A DNA stretch of 64,000 nt from Comamonas testosteroni (GCF_030505195.1 NZ_CP129672.1:2046001-2110000); one strand, 5' to 3'. Counted from the stretch's first letter, positions 8,765-18,788 are shown. Translations and numbers: made by a program. The notes: a model not told the origin generated them from the sequence alone.

Positions 8765-9652
8765 TCAAAACCCGGCACTCAGGCCCAGCAGCCAGCCGCT
8801 GCGTGCCAGATCACGCCATTGGCCACGACTGTTGACAGCGCTGTAGTACCTGGCATCGGCCGAGGTACCCGCGTAGGCAAGCGATGCGGTCCACGGGCCC
8901 CAGGCCCTGGACAGCGAGATGCGCCAGTCGGCATAGGAAACATCGCTGTAATTGCGCACCCAGGTATAGCCGCCATGCAGACCCAAGGTGGCGAGATCGC
9001 CCAGCGGATGCTGATAGTTCAGATCCAGATACTGGCTGCCGCGGCTGCTGCCCGCTGGCCGCAGCGCAGTGGCGAACGCCGAGTCGGCGGTACTCTCGCC
9101 CAGGCCGAAATAAGGCGTCAGTGCCACAGACCATTTGAGGCTCAGGCCACCATGGGTCGCCCCCAGATAGAGCTCGGTGGTGTCAAAGCGTTTGCTGCTG
9201 CCATCGCTTGCGCCCAGCCGTGCGCCGGGATAGCGGTACTGCAAAAGCCCGGCATCGAGCAACCAGTCAGGCACGAGCTCGCCGCGCCAGCCACCATAGA
9301 TATCGTGCTCCAGCCCCTGGCCCCGGCCGTAGCTGTTGGTAGAGACATTGGACAGCGACGTGCCCACATAAAAGCCCTTGGGCAAGGCCAGCTCCACTGC
9401 GCCCTGCACTGCCGCACCTTGCCAGGTCTGCGAGATGCCGCGAAAGCGGTAGTCACTGATCAGGCTCAGCGAGCCGGTCAGGGAGGACTTGCTGTCGGCC
9501 GGCACAGCCGCTGTGGTTTCAGAAGCAGATTGCGCTTTTGCCTCCTCGGCAGCAGAGGAATTGGCCCAGCTCAAAGTTGTCATCAACAACGCAGAGCTGA
9601 TGACCCAGGAACGCGATGCGTGGAATGTTTTTTGGGGGAAAGAGAGACGCAT
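8765..9652 (-). CDS. TorF-family putative outer-membrane protein in the kdp cluster
   Basis: 295 residues with an N-terminal signal peptide (helix around ISSALLMTTLSWANSSAAEE). The mature part opens with SLTGSLSLISDYRFRGISQT, the hallmark of the TorF/Gcw_chp group of predicted beta-barrel proteins, and alternates aromatic and polar residues throughout, ending in a terminal Phe. The function of the family is not established. Its position between kdpB and kdpD, with gaps of 87 and 29 bp on the same strand, suggests co-regulation with K+ limitation. I infer an outer-membrane channel or envelope partner for potassium entry; nothing in the sequence proves this. No clear ribosome binding site is seen before the ATG. 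Confidence 0.75.
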   Translation of the reverse strand: MRLSFPQKTFHASRSWVISSALLMTTLSWANSSAAEEAKAQSASETTAAVPADSKSSLTGSLSLISDYRFRGISQTWQGAAVQGAVELALPKGFYVGTSLSNVSTNSYGRGQGLEHDIYGGWRGELVPDWLLDAGLLQYRYPGARLGASDGSSKRFDTTELYLGATHGGLSLKWSVALTPYFGLGESTADSAFATALRPAGSSRGSQYLDLNYQHPLGDLATLGLHGGYTWVRNYSDVSYADWRISLSRAWGPWTASLAYAGTSADARYYSAVNSRGQWRDLARSGWLLGLSAGF

Positions 9653-9739
9653 GATGGTGAAGCAAACAGATCAGACTTGCCGCGCCCGCAGGGAGCGCGG
9701 ACAAGTCACAAAGACGAGAAAGCAAGGCCTGGATAGGAC

Positions 9740-11830
9740 TTAGACGAGGCCCAGCACGGTCAGCAGCATGTCGATGAGCTTGATGCCCACAAACGGCACG
9801 ATCAGCCCGCCCAAACCATAGATCAGCAGGTTTCGGCGCAGCAGCAGGGCCGCACCCACGGCGCGATACTGCACACCACGCAAGGCCAGCGGCACCAGGG
9901 CGATGATGATCAGTGCATTGAAGATCACGGCGCTCAGGATGGCGGAATCGGCGCTGTGCAGCTGCATCACGTTGAGCGAGGCCAGTTGCGGATAAGTGCC
10001 CACAAAGGCGGCCGGAATGATGGCGAAGTACTTGGCCACATCGTTGGCAATGCTGAAGGTGGTCAACGCGCCGCGCGTCATCAGCATCTGCTTGCCGGTT
10101 TCCACCACCTCGATCAGCTTGGTGGGGTTGCTGTCCAGATCCACCATGTTGCCGGCCTCTTTGGCAGCCTGGGTGCCGCTGTTCATGGCCACGGCCACAT
10201 CGGCCTGGGCCAGGGCCGGCGCATCGTTGGTGCCGTCCCCCGTCATGGCCACCAGACGGCCCGCCGCCTGGTGCGAGCGGATCAGCTGCAGCTTGTCCTC
10301 GGGCCTGGCTTCGGCCAGGTAATCATCGACGCCGGCCTCGGCGGCAATGGCGGCTGCCGTCAGCGGGTTGTCGCCCGTCACCATCACCGTCTTTATGCCC
10401 ATGCGGCGCAGTTCGGCAAAGCGCTCGCGCATGCCGGGCTTGACGATGTCCTTGAGCTCGATCACGCCCAGCACCTTGGCACCATCGGCCACCACCAAAG
10501 GCGTGCTGCCCTTGCGCGAGACGTTATCCACGGACAGTTGCACCTGAGCCGGGAAGCTGCCTCCCGCCGCCTCGACATGCCGGCGCACGGCATCGGCGGC
10601 ACCCTTGCGCAAGCTGCGCAGGCCTTGCGGGCTTTGCAGATCCACCCCACTCATACGCGTCTGCGCGGTAAAGGGGACGAACTCGCCCGGAAAATCCGCA
10701 CTGCTGCGTTCGGGCAAGCCATGGCGCTCCCGGGCCAGAGCCACCACGCTGCGGCCTTCAGGTGTTTCATCTGCCAGAGACGACAGCTGTGCGGCTTCGG
10801 CCAGCTGCGCGGCGCTTATTCCGGGGGCCGGCAAAAACTCGCAGGCCTGGCGGTTGCCCAGGGTGATGGTGCCGGTCTTGTCCAGCAGCAGCACGTCCAC
10901 ATCACCGGCAGCCTCCACGGCACGGCCCGAAGTGGCGATGACATTGGCCTGCATCATGCGGCTCATGCCGGCCACACCAATGGCCGACAGCAGGCCGCCA
11001 ATCGTGGTCGGGATCAGGCAGACCAGCAGCGCAATCAGCACGGCAATACCGACGACGGAGCCCGTTCCGGCCTGCGTCACCGCAAAGGCCGAGAAAGGCC
11101 ACAGCGTGACGATGACCAGCAGGAAGACCAGCGTCAGCCCCACGAGCAAAATCGTCAGCGCCAACTCGTTCGGTGTCTTCTGGCGCTTGGCCGACTCGAC
11201 CATGGAGATCATGCGATCCAGAAACGACTCGCCAGGGTTGACCGTGACTTCCACCACCAGCCAGTCCGACAGCACGCGTGTGCCTCCGGTCACCGACGAG
11301 AAGTCGCCTCCGGCCTCGCGGATCACGGGCGCGGATTCGCCGGTGATCGCGCTTTCGTCCACCGAAGCAACGCCTTCTATCACCGTGCCGTCAAGCGCAA
11401 TCGTGTCGCCGGCTTCCACGAAGATGACCACGCCCTTGCGCAGTTCGCTGGCGCGCATGGGAATCCATGAGCTGCCGAAATGCGGTTGCTGCAGCAGCTT
11501 GGCCACGGTATCGCGCTTCATGCCGCGCAGGCTGGCGGCCTGCGCGCGGCTGCGGCCCTCGGCCAATGCTTCGGCAAAGTTGGCAAACAGCACGGTGAAC
11601 CACAACCACAGCGCAATCGCCAGAACAAAGCCGCTGTTCTCGCTGCCCGGCTCCATCAGGCTCTGCCACCACAACAGACTGCTAAGGATCGCACCCAGAT
11701 ACACCACAAACATCACTGGATTGGCCCACTGCGTACGCGGCGAGAGTTTGCGCACCGCATCCCACAGAGCCGACTTCACCAGCTTGGCATCGAGCAGGCT
11801 GCGGCCTGCCGTCATTTTCTTTGTGCTCAT
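9740..11830 (-). CDS. kdpB: KdpB, catalytic P-type ATPase subunit of the K+ pump
   Basis: 696 residues. Phosphorylation motif DKTGT with Asp317; TGES actuator motif at 163-166 (the serine at this site is an inhibitory phosphorylation target in E. coli KdpB); [12 protein letters not shown] hinge motif; [15 protein letters not shown] in the membrane domain. It hydrolyses ATP to drive K+ uptake through KdpA. GGAG precedes the ATG, and the gene begins 3 bases after kdpC. The order A-C-B is not the usual A-B-C. Confidence 0.97.
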   Translation of the reverse strand: MSTKKMTAGRSLLDAKLVKSALWDAVRKLSPRTQWANPVMFVVYLGAILSSLLWWQSLMEPGSENSGFVLAIALWLWFTVLFANFAEALAEGRSRAQAASLRGMKRDTVAKLLQQPHFGSSWIPMRASELRKGVVIFVEAGDTIALDGTVIEGVASVDESAITGESAPVIREAGGDFSSVTGGTRVLSDWLVVEVTVNPGESFLDRMISMVESAKRQKTPNELALTILLVGLTLVFLLVIVTLWPFSAFAVTQAGTGSVVGIAVLIALLVCLIPTTIGGLLSAIGVAGMSRMMQANVIATSGRAVEAAGDVDVLLLDKTGTITLGNRQACEFLPAPGISAAQLAEAAQLSSLADETPEGRSVVALARERHGLPERSSADFPGEFVPFTAQTRMSGVDLQSPQGLRSLRKGAADAVRRHVEAAGGSFPAQVQLSVDNVSRKGSTPLVVADGAKVLGVIELKDIVKPGMRERFAELRRMGIKTVMVTGDNPLTAAAIAAEAGVDDYLAEARPEDKLQLIRSHQAAGRLVAMTGDGTNDAPALAQADVAVAMNSGTQAAKEAGNMVDLDSNPTKLIEVVETGKQMLMTRGALTTFSIANDVAKYFAIIPAAFVGTYPQLASLNVMQLHSADSAILSAVIFNALIIIALVPLALRGVQYRAVGAALLLRRNLLIYGLGGLIVPFVGIKLIDMLLTVLGLV

Positions 11831-11833
11831 GGC

Positions 11834-12547
11834 TTACTCCTTCACTGCGCTGGCGGCGGGCTGCAAGGCGTCCAGCGCCAGATTGAGCTGCAGCACATTC
11901 ACGCGCGGCTCGCCCAGCAAGCCCAGCGTGCGCTGCTCTGTTTTCTGCGCCAGCAATGGCTGCACCTGCTCTGGCGAGAGCCCTCGCGCCTTCGCCACAT
12001 GCGGCAGCTGCAGCAGCGCATTGGCCATCGAGATATGCGGGTCCAGGCCCGATGCCGACGCCGTGACCGCATCTACCGGCACCGCCTGGTCTGCGGCCAG
12101 ACCGTTGTCGGCGCGGTACTGCGCGACACGCTGCGCCACGGCTTCGGACAAGTCCTTGTGCGTTGCCCCCTGGTTGCTGGCACCAGACAGGCCGGCGTTG
12201 TAGGGAGCCGCAATGCTTGCCCCTTCCTGGCCCGGATCGGGAGCGACCGTGGCGCTGGGACGGCCATGGAAGTACTGCGCCCCGGTGAATTGCTGGCCGA
12301 TCAGTGCAGAGCCCACGATCCGGCCCTGGTGCTCGATCAGGCTGCCATTGGCTGCCTGGGGAAACAGTGCCTGCGCCACGCCCGTGGTCAGCAAGGGATA
12401 GGCAATGCCCGAGACCACCATTACCAGCAGGGCGGCGCGCACGCTGGAGCCCAGCAGACGTGACCAGGAGGCGGATTGCGCCTCGGGCTGCGCTTGTGCG
12501 TGGCTAGGCAGCACTGAAGCGCAAAGTGTTTGAGTCGAAGTTTTCAT
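11834..12547 (-). CDS. kdpC: KdpC, accessory subunit of the K+ pump
   Basis: 237 residues with one N-terminal membrane helix (LLVMVVSGIAYPLLTTGVAQ), then the conserved periplasmic part including GSALIGQ, YFHGRPSA and VTASASGLDPHIS. KdpC stabilises the KdpFABC complex and supports high-affinity K+ binding. The protein has an extra hydrophilic N-terminus of about 30 residues compared with E. coli. The ATG has AGGGAG upstream. It lies between kdpA and kdpB, an uncommon position. Confidence 0.95.
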   Translation of the reverse strand: MKTSTQTLCASVLPSHAQAQPEAQSASWSRLLGSSVRAALLVMVVSGIAYPLLTTGVAQALFPQAANGSLIEHQGRIVGSALIGQQFTGAQYFHGRPSATVAPDPGQEGASIAAPYNAGLSGASNQGATHKDLSEAVAQRVAQYRADNGLAADQAVPVDAVTASASGLDPHISMANALLQLPHVAKARGLSPEQVQPLLAQKTEQRTLGLLGEPRVNVLQLNLALDALQPAASAVKE

Positions 12548-12611
12548 GGTTTGCTCCCTGATCTGCAGCCGTGCATGGGCTGCAGACCATTGGCATCAAT
12601 TGGATTGAACG

Positions 12612-14318
12612 TTAGGCGTACAGCTGAGCCACCAGCATTTGCAGGTGTTCGATCACGGGCCCGAGGGCCAGCGCCGGCAGAAAGGTCAGACCGCCCACCA
12701 CCAGCACGACAAACACCAGCAGACCCATGAACAGCGGCGTGGCCGTGGGGAAGGTTCCCGGGCCTGCGGGCACGGTGGCCTTGGCCGCCAGGCTGCCGGC
12801 CACGGCCAGCATGGGTAGAAGCGTCAGAAAGCGCCCCGCCAGCATGGCCAGGCCCGTGGTGGTGTTGAAGAAGGGCGTGTTGGCATTCAGCCCTGCAAAG
12901 GCCGAGCCGTTGTTGGCCGTGGCAGAGGCATAGGCGTAGAGAATCTCCGAGAAGCCATGCGGGCCGCGATTGTTGAGACTGGCTGCGGCATCGGGCCAGA
13001 GCGCGGCCAGCGCCGTGAACCCCAGAATGCAGGCTGGCGGCACCAGCACCGCAAGCATGACCAGCTTGATCTCGCGCACCTCGATCTTCTTGCCCAGGAA
13101 TTCAGGGGTGCGACCAATCATCATGCCGGCCAGAAACACCGTGAGGATGGCGTACTGGATCAGATTGATCAGTCCGACGCCGTCACCGCCGAAGACGCAG
13201 TTGAGCATCATCTGCGCCAGCGGCGTGATGGAGCCCAGCGGGGTCAGAGAATCATGCATGGCGTTGACCGAGCCCGTGGTGGCCGCCGTCGTGGTGGCCA
13301 CAAACATGGCCGTATCGGCAATGCCGAAGCGCAGCTCCTTGCCCTCCATATTGCCGCCGCTCTGGGTCAGGCTGTATTGCTGATCGGCTCCGGCGCGCGC
13401 CAGCAACTGGCTGCCGTTTTGCTCGGCCACGAACACCAGGCTCAGAAAGCCGACGAACATCACCATGCAGGCCGCGAACAGCACCCAGCCCTGCTTGCGG
13501 CGCAGCAGCATGGAGCCAAAGGCGTAGGTCATGCCGGCCGGGATCAGCAGCATCGAGAGGATGTGCAGCAGATTGGTCAGCGGTGTCGGGTTCTCGAACG
13601 GATGGGCTGCATTCATGCTGAAGAAGCCACCGCCATTCGTGCCCAGATGCTTGATGCTCTCCAGGCTGGCCACGGGTCCCATCAGCAGCTGCTGCCGGCC
13701 CCCTTCGAGCGTCGTCGCCACGGCTTCGGCGTGCAGGGTCTGCGGGATGCCCTGCCAGACATAGACCAGAGCCATGATGAAGGACAGCGGCAGCAGAACG
13801 CGCCAGAACACGCGCACGAAGTCGACCCAGAAGTTGCCGATATCCTGTGCGCTTGACCGCGCCAGACCGCGCACAAAACCAGCGCCTGCGGCGACACCGG
13901 TGGTGGCACCGGCAAACATCAGGAAGGTGATGACCACCATCTGCGTCGCATTGCTCAGGCTGCTCTCACCCGCGTAGGCCTGCCAGTTGGTATTGGTGAT
14001 GAAGGAGGCCGCGGTGTTGAAGGCCAGGTCGGGCGCCTGCGCCGCAATCTCCAGCGGGTTCAGCGGCAGTGCGCCCTGCAGGCGCAGCAGCAGATAACCG
14101 AGCAGCATCATCAGCGCATTGCTCAGCACCAGAGCGGCGCCATAGCGCTTCCAGCCCATGCGCTCCTGCGGATTCACGCCCATGGCCCGGTAGCTCAGGC
14201 GCTCCAGCCAGCCATGGCGCTCGCTGGTAAAGCAGCGCGCCAGCCACTGGCCCATGGGTATGGTCAGCAAGGTTGCCGCAGTCAGCACGGCGGCAAATTC
14301 CATCCAGGGTAACCACAT
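12612..14318 (-). CDS. kdpA: KdpA, potassium-translocating subunit
   Basis: 568 residues, highly hydrophobic, with the repeated selectivity-filter regions of the SKT superfamily (for example [20 protein letters not shown] and [20 protein letters not shown]). It forms the K+ pore of the KdpFABC complex in the inner membrane. The start at 14318 has AAAGGGG upstream and follows the 30-codon ORF by 12 bp. Confidence 0.97.
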   Translation of the reverse strand: MWLPWMEFAAVLTAATLLTIPMGQWLARCFTSERHGWLERLSYRAMGVNPQERMGWKRYGAALVLSNALMMLLGYLLLRLQGALPLNPLEIAAQAPDLAFNTAASFITNTNWQAYAGESSLSNATQMVVITFLMFAGATTGVAAGAGFVRGLARSSAQDIGNFWVDFVRVFWRVLLPLSFIMALVYVWQGIPQTLHAEAVATTLEGGRQQLLMGPVASLESIKHLGTNGGGFFSMNAAHPFENPTPLTNLLHILSMLLIPAGMTYAFGSMLLRRKQGWVLFAACMVMFVGFLSLVFVAEQNGSQLLARAGADQQYSLTQSGGNMEGKELRFGIADTAMFVATTTAATTGSVNAMHDSLTPLGSITPLAQMMLNCVFGGDGVGLINLIQYAILTVFLAGMMIGRTPEFLGKKIEVREIKLVMLAVLVPPACILGFTALAALWPDAAASLNNRGPHGFSEILYAYASATANNGSAFAGLNANTPFFNTTTGLAMLAGRFLTLLPMLAVAGSLAAKATVPAGPGTFPTATPLFMGLLVFVVLVVGGLTFLPALALGPVIEHLQMLVAQLYA

Positions 14319-14330
14319 GATGTACCCCTT

Positions 14331-14423
14331 TCACAGACGCGCCAGGGCGCGCACAAAGCCCAGCAGTCCGACAAAGCAGACCACCGTCAGGCTCACAAAA
14401 ATCAGGTCTTGCAGCACTTGCAT
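14331..14423 (-). CDS. 30-residue hydrophobic peptide between kdpF and kdpA
   Basis: A short frame starting at ATG 14423, 10 bases past the kdpF stop, with AAGGGG at good spacing. The peptide starts MQVLQDLIFVSLTVVCF and ends VRALARL: one membrane helix with a short basic C-terminus. It differs in sequence from KdpF but has the same size and topology. Small ORFs of this type occur near kdpF in other bacteria, to my recollection, usually unannotated. I infer an extra small subunit or assembly peptide of the pump. A spacer that is translated only to couple kdpF to kdpA is also possible. Confidence 0.6.
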   Translation of the reverse strand: MQVLQDLIFVSLTVVCFVGLLGFVRALARL

Positions 14424-14433
14424 GGCAGCCCCT

Positions 14434-14529
14434 TCAGAATTTCTCGGGGCGCAGCAGCGCATAGCCCAAATAGGCAAACAGCCCCAGCGCCGTCAGGGCG
14501 GCCAGGGCTTCAATCCAGGTGATGGTCAT
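14434..14529 (-). CDS. kdpF: KdpF, small stabilising subunit of the K+ pump
   Basis: 31 residues starting MTITWIEALAALTALGLFAY and ending LLRPEKF, the characteristic KdpF end. GGGAGG lies a few bases before the ATG. KdpF is a single-helix subunit that stabilises the KdpABC complex. It is the first gene of the operon. Confidence 0.88.
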   Translation of the reverse strand: MTITWIEALAALTALGLFAYLGYALLRPEKF

Positions 14530-14542
14530 TTCATTCCTCCCG

Positions 14543-14562
14543 CAAGCCGTTCACGCGGCTTG
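14543..14562. promoter_or_regulatory. Inverted repeat in the kdpF leader
   Basis: CAAGCCG-6 nt-CGGCTTG is a perfect 7-bp inverted repeat about 14 bases before the kdpF start. It could be an RNA hairpin near the ribosome site, an operator half-site pair, or the end of the upstream MFS transcript. No T-tract follows. I could not identify a convincing KdpE site or -35/-10 pair in the 108-bp gap. Confidence 0.35.
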
Positions 14563-14637
14563 ATTGCGATGGAGGAACTGTAGAAATTCGCCCGTCAAGA
14601 ACGGGTAGAGATTGGGCTTGCCGATATCAAGATGGCA

Positions 14638-15912
14638 TCAAGAAGCGGCCCGATTCGCGGCCGCAACCCCGGCCAGCCACTGCACGCGCAGGGCCAGCAT
14701 GCTGACCAGCGCCAGCACAGCCAAGGCCACGGAGCCGACGCCCGTCCAGCCCCAGCGCGACCAGAACCAGCCCGCCCCGGCCCCCAGCACGCTGGAGCCC
14801 ATGTAATAGCCCCAGAGGTATAGCGATGACGCATGCCCCTTGGACTGCGTGGCCAGACGCCCCACCCAGCCGCTGGCCACCGAATGCGCGACAAAGAAGC
14901 CGGCTGTCAGCAGCACCATGCCGGCCACGATGGCGGCCAGGGGCTGAAACAGGGTCAGCACCACGCCTGCGGCCATCAGCAAAGTGCCTGCGAGCAGCAC
15001 CGGCCCGCGGCCCAGCCTGTCGGCCAGCCCCCCGGCAATCGGCGAAGCCGCCGTGCCCAGCAGATAGGCGTAGAAGATATGGCTGATCTGCAGCTGGCTC
15101 AGACCATAGGGCGAAGCACTGAGCAGAAAGCCGGCATAGTTGTAGATGCTGACAAACACGCCCATCAGCCCGAAGGCGATCAGGAACAGCAGCGGCAGGC
15201 CCGGGTGGCGCAGATGCCGGCCCCAGGCCTGCAGGTGATACCGGGCACCCAGCCCGGTCTTCTTGACGAAGTTGCGCGAGTTGGGCAGCAGCCAGACAAA
15301 GCCCAGGGCGGCCAGCAGATCGAGCACCGAAAGCGCAGCCATGGCGTGGCGCCAGCCCCAGAACTCGGTCATCGCGCTCATGCCGACCCGGCCCAGCATG
15401 CCGCCCAGTGCCGTGCCGCCCACATACAGGCCCATGGCAAAGCCCAGGCCCGGCGGGTCGATCTCTTCGGACAGATAGGCCATGGCCACGGCGGGCACGC
15501 CGCCCAGCAGCAAGCCTTCCAGCGCGCGTGCGGCCAGCAGCGCATGCCACTGCGGCATCAACGAAGCCAGCAGATTGCACAGCGCCGCCAGCGCCATGGA
15601 GATGAACATCAGCTTGCGCCGCCCCAGCCCCTCGGACAAGGCCCCTGCCAGCACGATGGAGCCGGCCAGGCAGGCCGTGGATACCGACAGCGCCAGCGCG
15701 CTCTGGGCCGGGCTGATGGCAAAGCGGTGTGCCAGCTCGGGCAGCAGCGGCTGCACGCAGTACAGCAGGGAGAAGGTGGCAAACCCCGCCAGGAACAGCG
15801 CCACGCTGACCCGCCAGTAATCGGGCGTGCCGCGCTGGATCCATACCGGGGCGGCAAAGGCTGGAGACTGGGTGGCTAAGGAGGTGTTCACCTCCTGCGG
15901 GGCGCTGTTCAT
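14638..15912 (-). CDS. MFS transporter, YnfM-like
   Basis: 424 residues with about 12 membrane helices and MFS motif A-like GALSEGLGRRK after helix 2. It resembles YnfM/arabinose-efflux type drug:H+ exporters. The N-terminus (about 30 residues) is hydrophilic. Substrate cannot be told. It lies upstream of kdpF on the same strand with 108 bp between, and is divergent from prfC. The ATG follows no strong ribosome site. Confidence 0.8.
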   Translation of the reverse strand: MNSAPQEVNTSLATQSPAFAAPVWIQRGTPDYWRVSVALFLAGFATFSLLYCVQPLLPELAHRFAISPAQSALALSVSTACLAGSIVLAGALSEGLGRRKLMFISMALAALCNLLASLMPQWHALLAARALEGLLLGGVPAVAMAYLSEEIDPPGLGFAMGLYVGGTALGGMLGRVGMSAMTEFWGWRHAMAALSVLDLLAALGFVWLLPNSRNFVKKTGLGARYHLQAWGRHLRHPGLPLLFLIAFGLMGVFVSIYNYAGFLLSASPYGLSQLQISHIFYAYLLGTAASPIAGGLADRLGRGPVLLAGTLLMAAGVVLTLFQPLAAIVAGMVLLTAGFFVAHSVASGWVGRLATQSKGHASSLYLWGYYMGSSVLGAGAGWFWSRWGWTGVGSVALAVLALVSMLALRVQWLAGVAAANRAAS

Positions 15913-16147
15913 GGGAAAAATGAGGGCCAGAGACTAGGCCGCTATTGTGCTGCGCATCTGCCGCAAGCCTTAGTCTTAGCGATTAGCCAATGGCGTCGTC
16001 ATTGGCGTCGCCCGGCCCGCATTGGCCGCAGCCTCTCCAAGAATTGGCCCTGCCGTTAAAATAAGCGCCCTCAAGACTTATTCACAGGTCTGCCCTGCAT
16101 GGGTGCGGGCCTGGTGCGGCAAACGGACCGCCGTACCTTTTGTTGTC

Positions 16148-16169
16148 ACAGCCGGCGTTCTCCGGCTGT
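16148..16169 (+). other. Perfect hairpin in the prfC leader
   Basis: ACAGCCGG-6 nt-CCGGCTGT, an 8-bp perfect stem, ends 19 bases before the GTG start of prfC, followed by ATTTACAG. It could set leader termination or limit initiation. Confidence 0.45.
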
Positions 16170-16188
16170 ATTTACAGCTCTCAATACT

Positions 16189-17817
16189 GTGTCATACGCC
16201 CCAGAAACCCGGCGCCGTCGTACGTTCGCCATCATCTCCCACCCGGACGCGGGTAAGACCACGCTGACCGAAAAGCTGCTGCTGTTCTCGGGCGCGATCC
16301 AGATTGCCGGCGCCGTCAAGGGCCGCAAGGCCTCGCGCCACGCCACCTCCGACTGGATGGAAATCGAGAAGCAGCGCGGCATCTCGGTGGCCTCGTCGGT
16401 AATGCAGATGAGCTACCGCGACCATGTGATCAACCTGCTCGACACTCCCGGCCACAAGGACTTCTCGGAAGATACCTACCGCGTGCTGACGGCCGTGGAC
16501 TCGGCGCTGATGGTGATCGACGCGGCCAACGGCGTGGAATCGCAGACCCGCCGCCTGATCGAGGTCTGCCGCCAGCGCAACACGCCCATCATCTCCTTCG
16601 TCAACAAGTTCGACCGGGAAGTGCGCGACCCGCTGGACATCATGGACGAAGTCGAGCGCGAGCTGGGCATGCCCTGCTGCCCCATCACCTGGCCCGTGGG
16701 TCAGGGCAAGAGCTTCGGTGGCATCATCAATCTGCGCACGCAGAGCATGACGGTGTTCACGCCCGGCAGCGACCGCGGCCCCAAGGACTTTGAAGTCATT
16801 CCGCTGAACGAAGGCGACAAGCTGCGTGCGCGCTTTGGCAAGGCTTTCGACGATGCCCTGGAATCCATGGAACTGGCTGTTGGCGCCTCGGCCGAATGGG
16901 ACCATGAGGCCTTCCTGGCAGGCAAGCTGACCCCCGTGTTCTTCGGCTCCGGTGTGAACAACTTCGGTGTGATGGAAGTGCTGGACGCCGTGGTCGACAT
17001 GTCGCCCCCACCCGGCCCGCGCGTTGCCTTCACCGAAGTGAACCGCCAGCGCGAAGAAGTCACCATCAACCCCGAAGACAAGACCTTCGCAGGCGTGGTG
17101 TTCAAGGTGCAGGCCAATATGGACAGCAACCACCGCGACCGCATCGCCTTCGTGCGCGTGGCCAGCGGCAAGTACACCCCCGGCATGAAGATGAAGGTGC
17201 AGCGCACCGGCAAGGAGCTGCGTCCCACGTCCGTGGTGACCTTCATGTCGCAGCGCCGCGAAGCCGTCGACGAAGCCTATGCGGGCGACATCATCGGCTT
17301 CACGATTCACGGCGGCGTGCAACTGGGCGACTCCATCACCGACGGCCCCAATCTGCAGTTCACCGGCCTGCCCTTCTTCGCGCCCGAAATGTTCATGACC
17401 GTGGTGCTCAAGAACCCGCTGCGTACCAAGCAGCTGCAGCAAGGCCTGATGCAGCTGGGTGAGGAAGGTGCGATCCAGGTGTTCAAGCCCGATGTCGGCG
17501 GCAATATGCTGCTGGGCGCCGTGGGTCAGCTGCAGTTCGAAGTGGTGCAGCACCGCCTCAAGACCGAGTACGACTGCGACGTCCGCCTGGAAGGCTGCCA
17601 GTACACAGGTGCACGCTGGATCACGGCCGATTCGCCCGCCGAGCTGCGCGAGTTCGAGAACGCCTACCCCATGCGCCTGGCGCATGATGCGGCCGACACC
17701 CTGGCCTATCTGTGCACCAGCCCCTATGACGTGCGCCTGGCACAGGAGCGTTTCCCCAAGATCCACTTCCACCCGCTGCGCGAGCATGCGGGATTGGCAC
17801 TGGGCTCGGCGAACTGA
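16189..17817 (+). CDS. prfC: Peptide chain release factor 3
   Basis: The GTG at 16189 gives MSYAPETRRRRTFAI, which matches the conserved RF3 N-terminus; the frame stays open further left but that part is unlike RF3. 542 residues, near the E. coli length (529). GTPase motifs: HPDAGKTTL (P-loop), DTPGHKDF, NKFDRE. RF3 is the GTPase that recycles RF1/RF2 from the ribosome after peptide release. No Shine-Dalgarno sequence is visible before the GTG, and a strong hairpin sits just upstream, so translation may be limited. It is divergent from the MFS gene. Confidence 0.95.
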   Translation: MSYAPETRRRRTFAIISHPDAGKTTLTEKLLLFSGAIQIAGAVKGRKASRHATSDWMEIEKQRGISVASSVMQMSYRDHVINLLDTPGHKDFSEDTYRVLTAVDSALMVIDAANGVESQTRRLIEVCRQRNTPIISFVNKFDREVRDPLDIMDEVERELGMPCCPITWPVGQGKSFGGIINLRTQSMTVFTPGSDRGPKDFEVIPLNEGDKLRARFGKAFDDALESMELAVGASAEWDHEAFLAGKLTPVFFGSGVNNFGVMEVLDAVVDMSPPPGPRVAFTEVNRQREEVTINPEDKTFAGVVFKVQANMDSNHRDRIAFVRVASGKYTPGMKMKVQRTGKELRPTSVVTFMSQRREAVDEAYAGDIIGFTIHGGVQLGDSITDGPNLQFTGLPFFAPEMFMTVVLKNPLRTKQLQQGLMQLGEEGAIQVFKPDVGGNMLLGAVGQLQFEVVQHRLKTEYDCDVRLEGCQYTGARWITADSPAELREFENAYPMRLAHDAADTLAYLCTSPYDVRLAQERFPKIHFHPLREHAGLALGSAN

Positions 17818-17826
17818 GACGTGATC

Positions 17827-17945
17827 ACCCCCTGAGCGGCTCCGCCTAGGTGGCCCCGCCGCTTCCCCCTCTCTGGCGCTACGCGCCGGAGGGGGACGAC
17901 ATCCTCGCTGCGAGGCGGCTCTTGCTCGATGTCTCTGAGTTGGAC
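17827..17945 (+). repeat. GC-rich dispersed repeat, copy 2
   Basis: Begins 10 bases after the prfC stop: CCCCCTGAGCGGC, CCGCTTCCCCCT, a CTCTGGCGC...GCGCCGGAG hairpin, GGGGGACGAC, then CTCGCTGCGAGGCGG and CTTGCTCGATGTC. It is in frame with the next gene and could be wrongly included as an N-terminus of that gene. Confidence 0.8.
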
Positions 17946-17987
17946 CGCGCTAGCTTCAGGCGAGGATCAACATCGAGAGAGTTTGTT

Positions 17988-18788
17988 GTGAGCCAAGAAT
18001 TTCTGCGCCCCTTGTCTGAACTGAAGGTTCCCCAGAACCTGCTGGGCGTGCTGACCGATATCGACGACACGCTGACCACCGACGGCGTGGTGCCCGAGCA
18101 TGTGGTGGCCGCGATTGCGCGCCTCAAGGATGCGGGTCTGAAAGTGGTGCCCATCACCGGCCGACCCGTCGGCTGGAGCGTGCCGTTTGCATCGGCCTGG
18201 GCCGTGGACGCCATCGTGGCCGAGAACGGTGCCGTGGCCCTGCGCCGCAATGCCCAGGGCAGCCTGGACAAGCTCTACCAGCAGTCTGCCGATGAGCGCG
18301 CCCGCAACTTTGCCCGTATGCAGCAGGTGCTCGAGCAGATCGAGGCCACCGTGCCCGGCGCCCAACGCGCCACGGACTCGGGCGGCCGCGAATGCGATAT
18401 CGCCGTCGACCACAGCGAATTCACGAACCTGCCCCAGGCACAGATCGATGCATGCGTGGCCATCATGAAGGCGGCCGGCATGAATGCCACCGTCAGCTCC
18501 ATTCACATCAACGGCTGGTTCGGCGAGCACAACAAGCTCGAAGGCGCGCGCTGGATCGCTCGCGAGCTGTTCGACATCGATCTGGACGCCACGCTGGCGC
18601 GCTGGGTGTATATCGGCGACTCGACCAACGACCAGCAGATGTTCGAGCACATGCCCCACAGCGTGGGCGTGGCCAATATCGCGCGCTTCGTGCCCCAGCT
18701 CAGGCATCTGCCGCGCCATGTGACCACGGCCGAGCGCGGCGACGGCTTTGTGCAGCTTGTCGATCAGTTGCTGGATCAGCAAAAATAG
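17988..18788 (+). CDS. HAD-IIB family phosphatase (trehalose/sucrose-phosphatase-like)
   Basis: The GTG at 17988 (MSQEFLRPLSELKVP) is chosen because everything before it in the frame is repeat DNA; GAGAGAG lies about 8 bases upstream. 266 residues. Motif I is LTDIDDTLT (nucleophile Asp24, Asp26), motif II ITGRP, motif IV YIGDSTNDQQMF, the order of Cof/trehalose-6-phosphatase type HAD-IIB hydrolases. A sugar phosphate is the likely substrate. No trehalose-6-phosphate synthase is nearby, so the exact substrate is open. Confidence 0.78.
   Translation: MSQEFLRPLSELKVPQNLLGVLTDIDDTLTTDGVVPEHVVAAIARLKDAGLKVVPITGRPVGWSVPFASAWAVDAIVAENGAVALRRNAQGSLDKLYQQSADERARNFARMQQVLEQIEATVPGAQRATDSGGRECDIAVDHSEFTNLPQAQIDACVAIMKAAGMNATVSSIHINGWFGEHNKLEGARWIARELFDIDLDATLARWVYIGDSTNDQQMFEHMPHSVGVANIARFVPQLRHLPRHVTTAERGDGFVQLVDQLLDQQK

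Noticed and set aside
17850..17987. Longer N-terminus for the HAD phosphatase
   Set aside because: This part translates the GC-rich repeat copy 2; the family N-terminus begins at GTG 17988.
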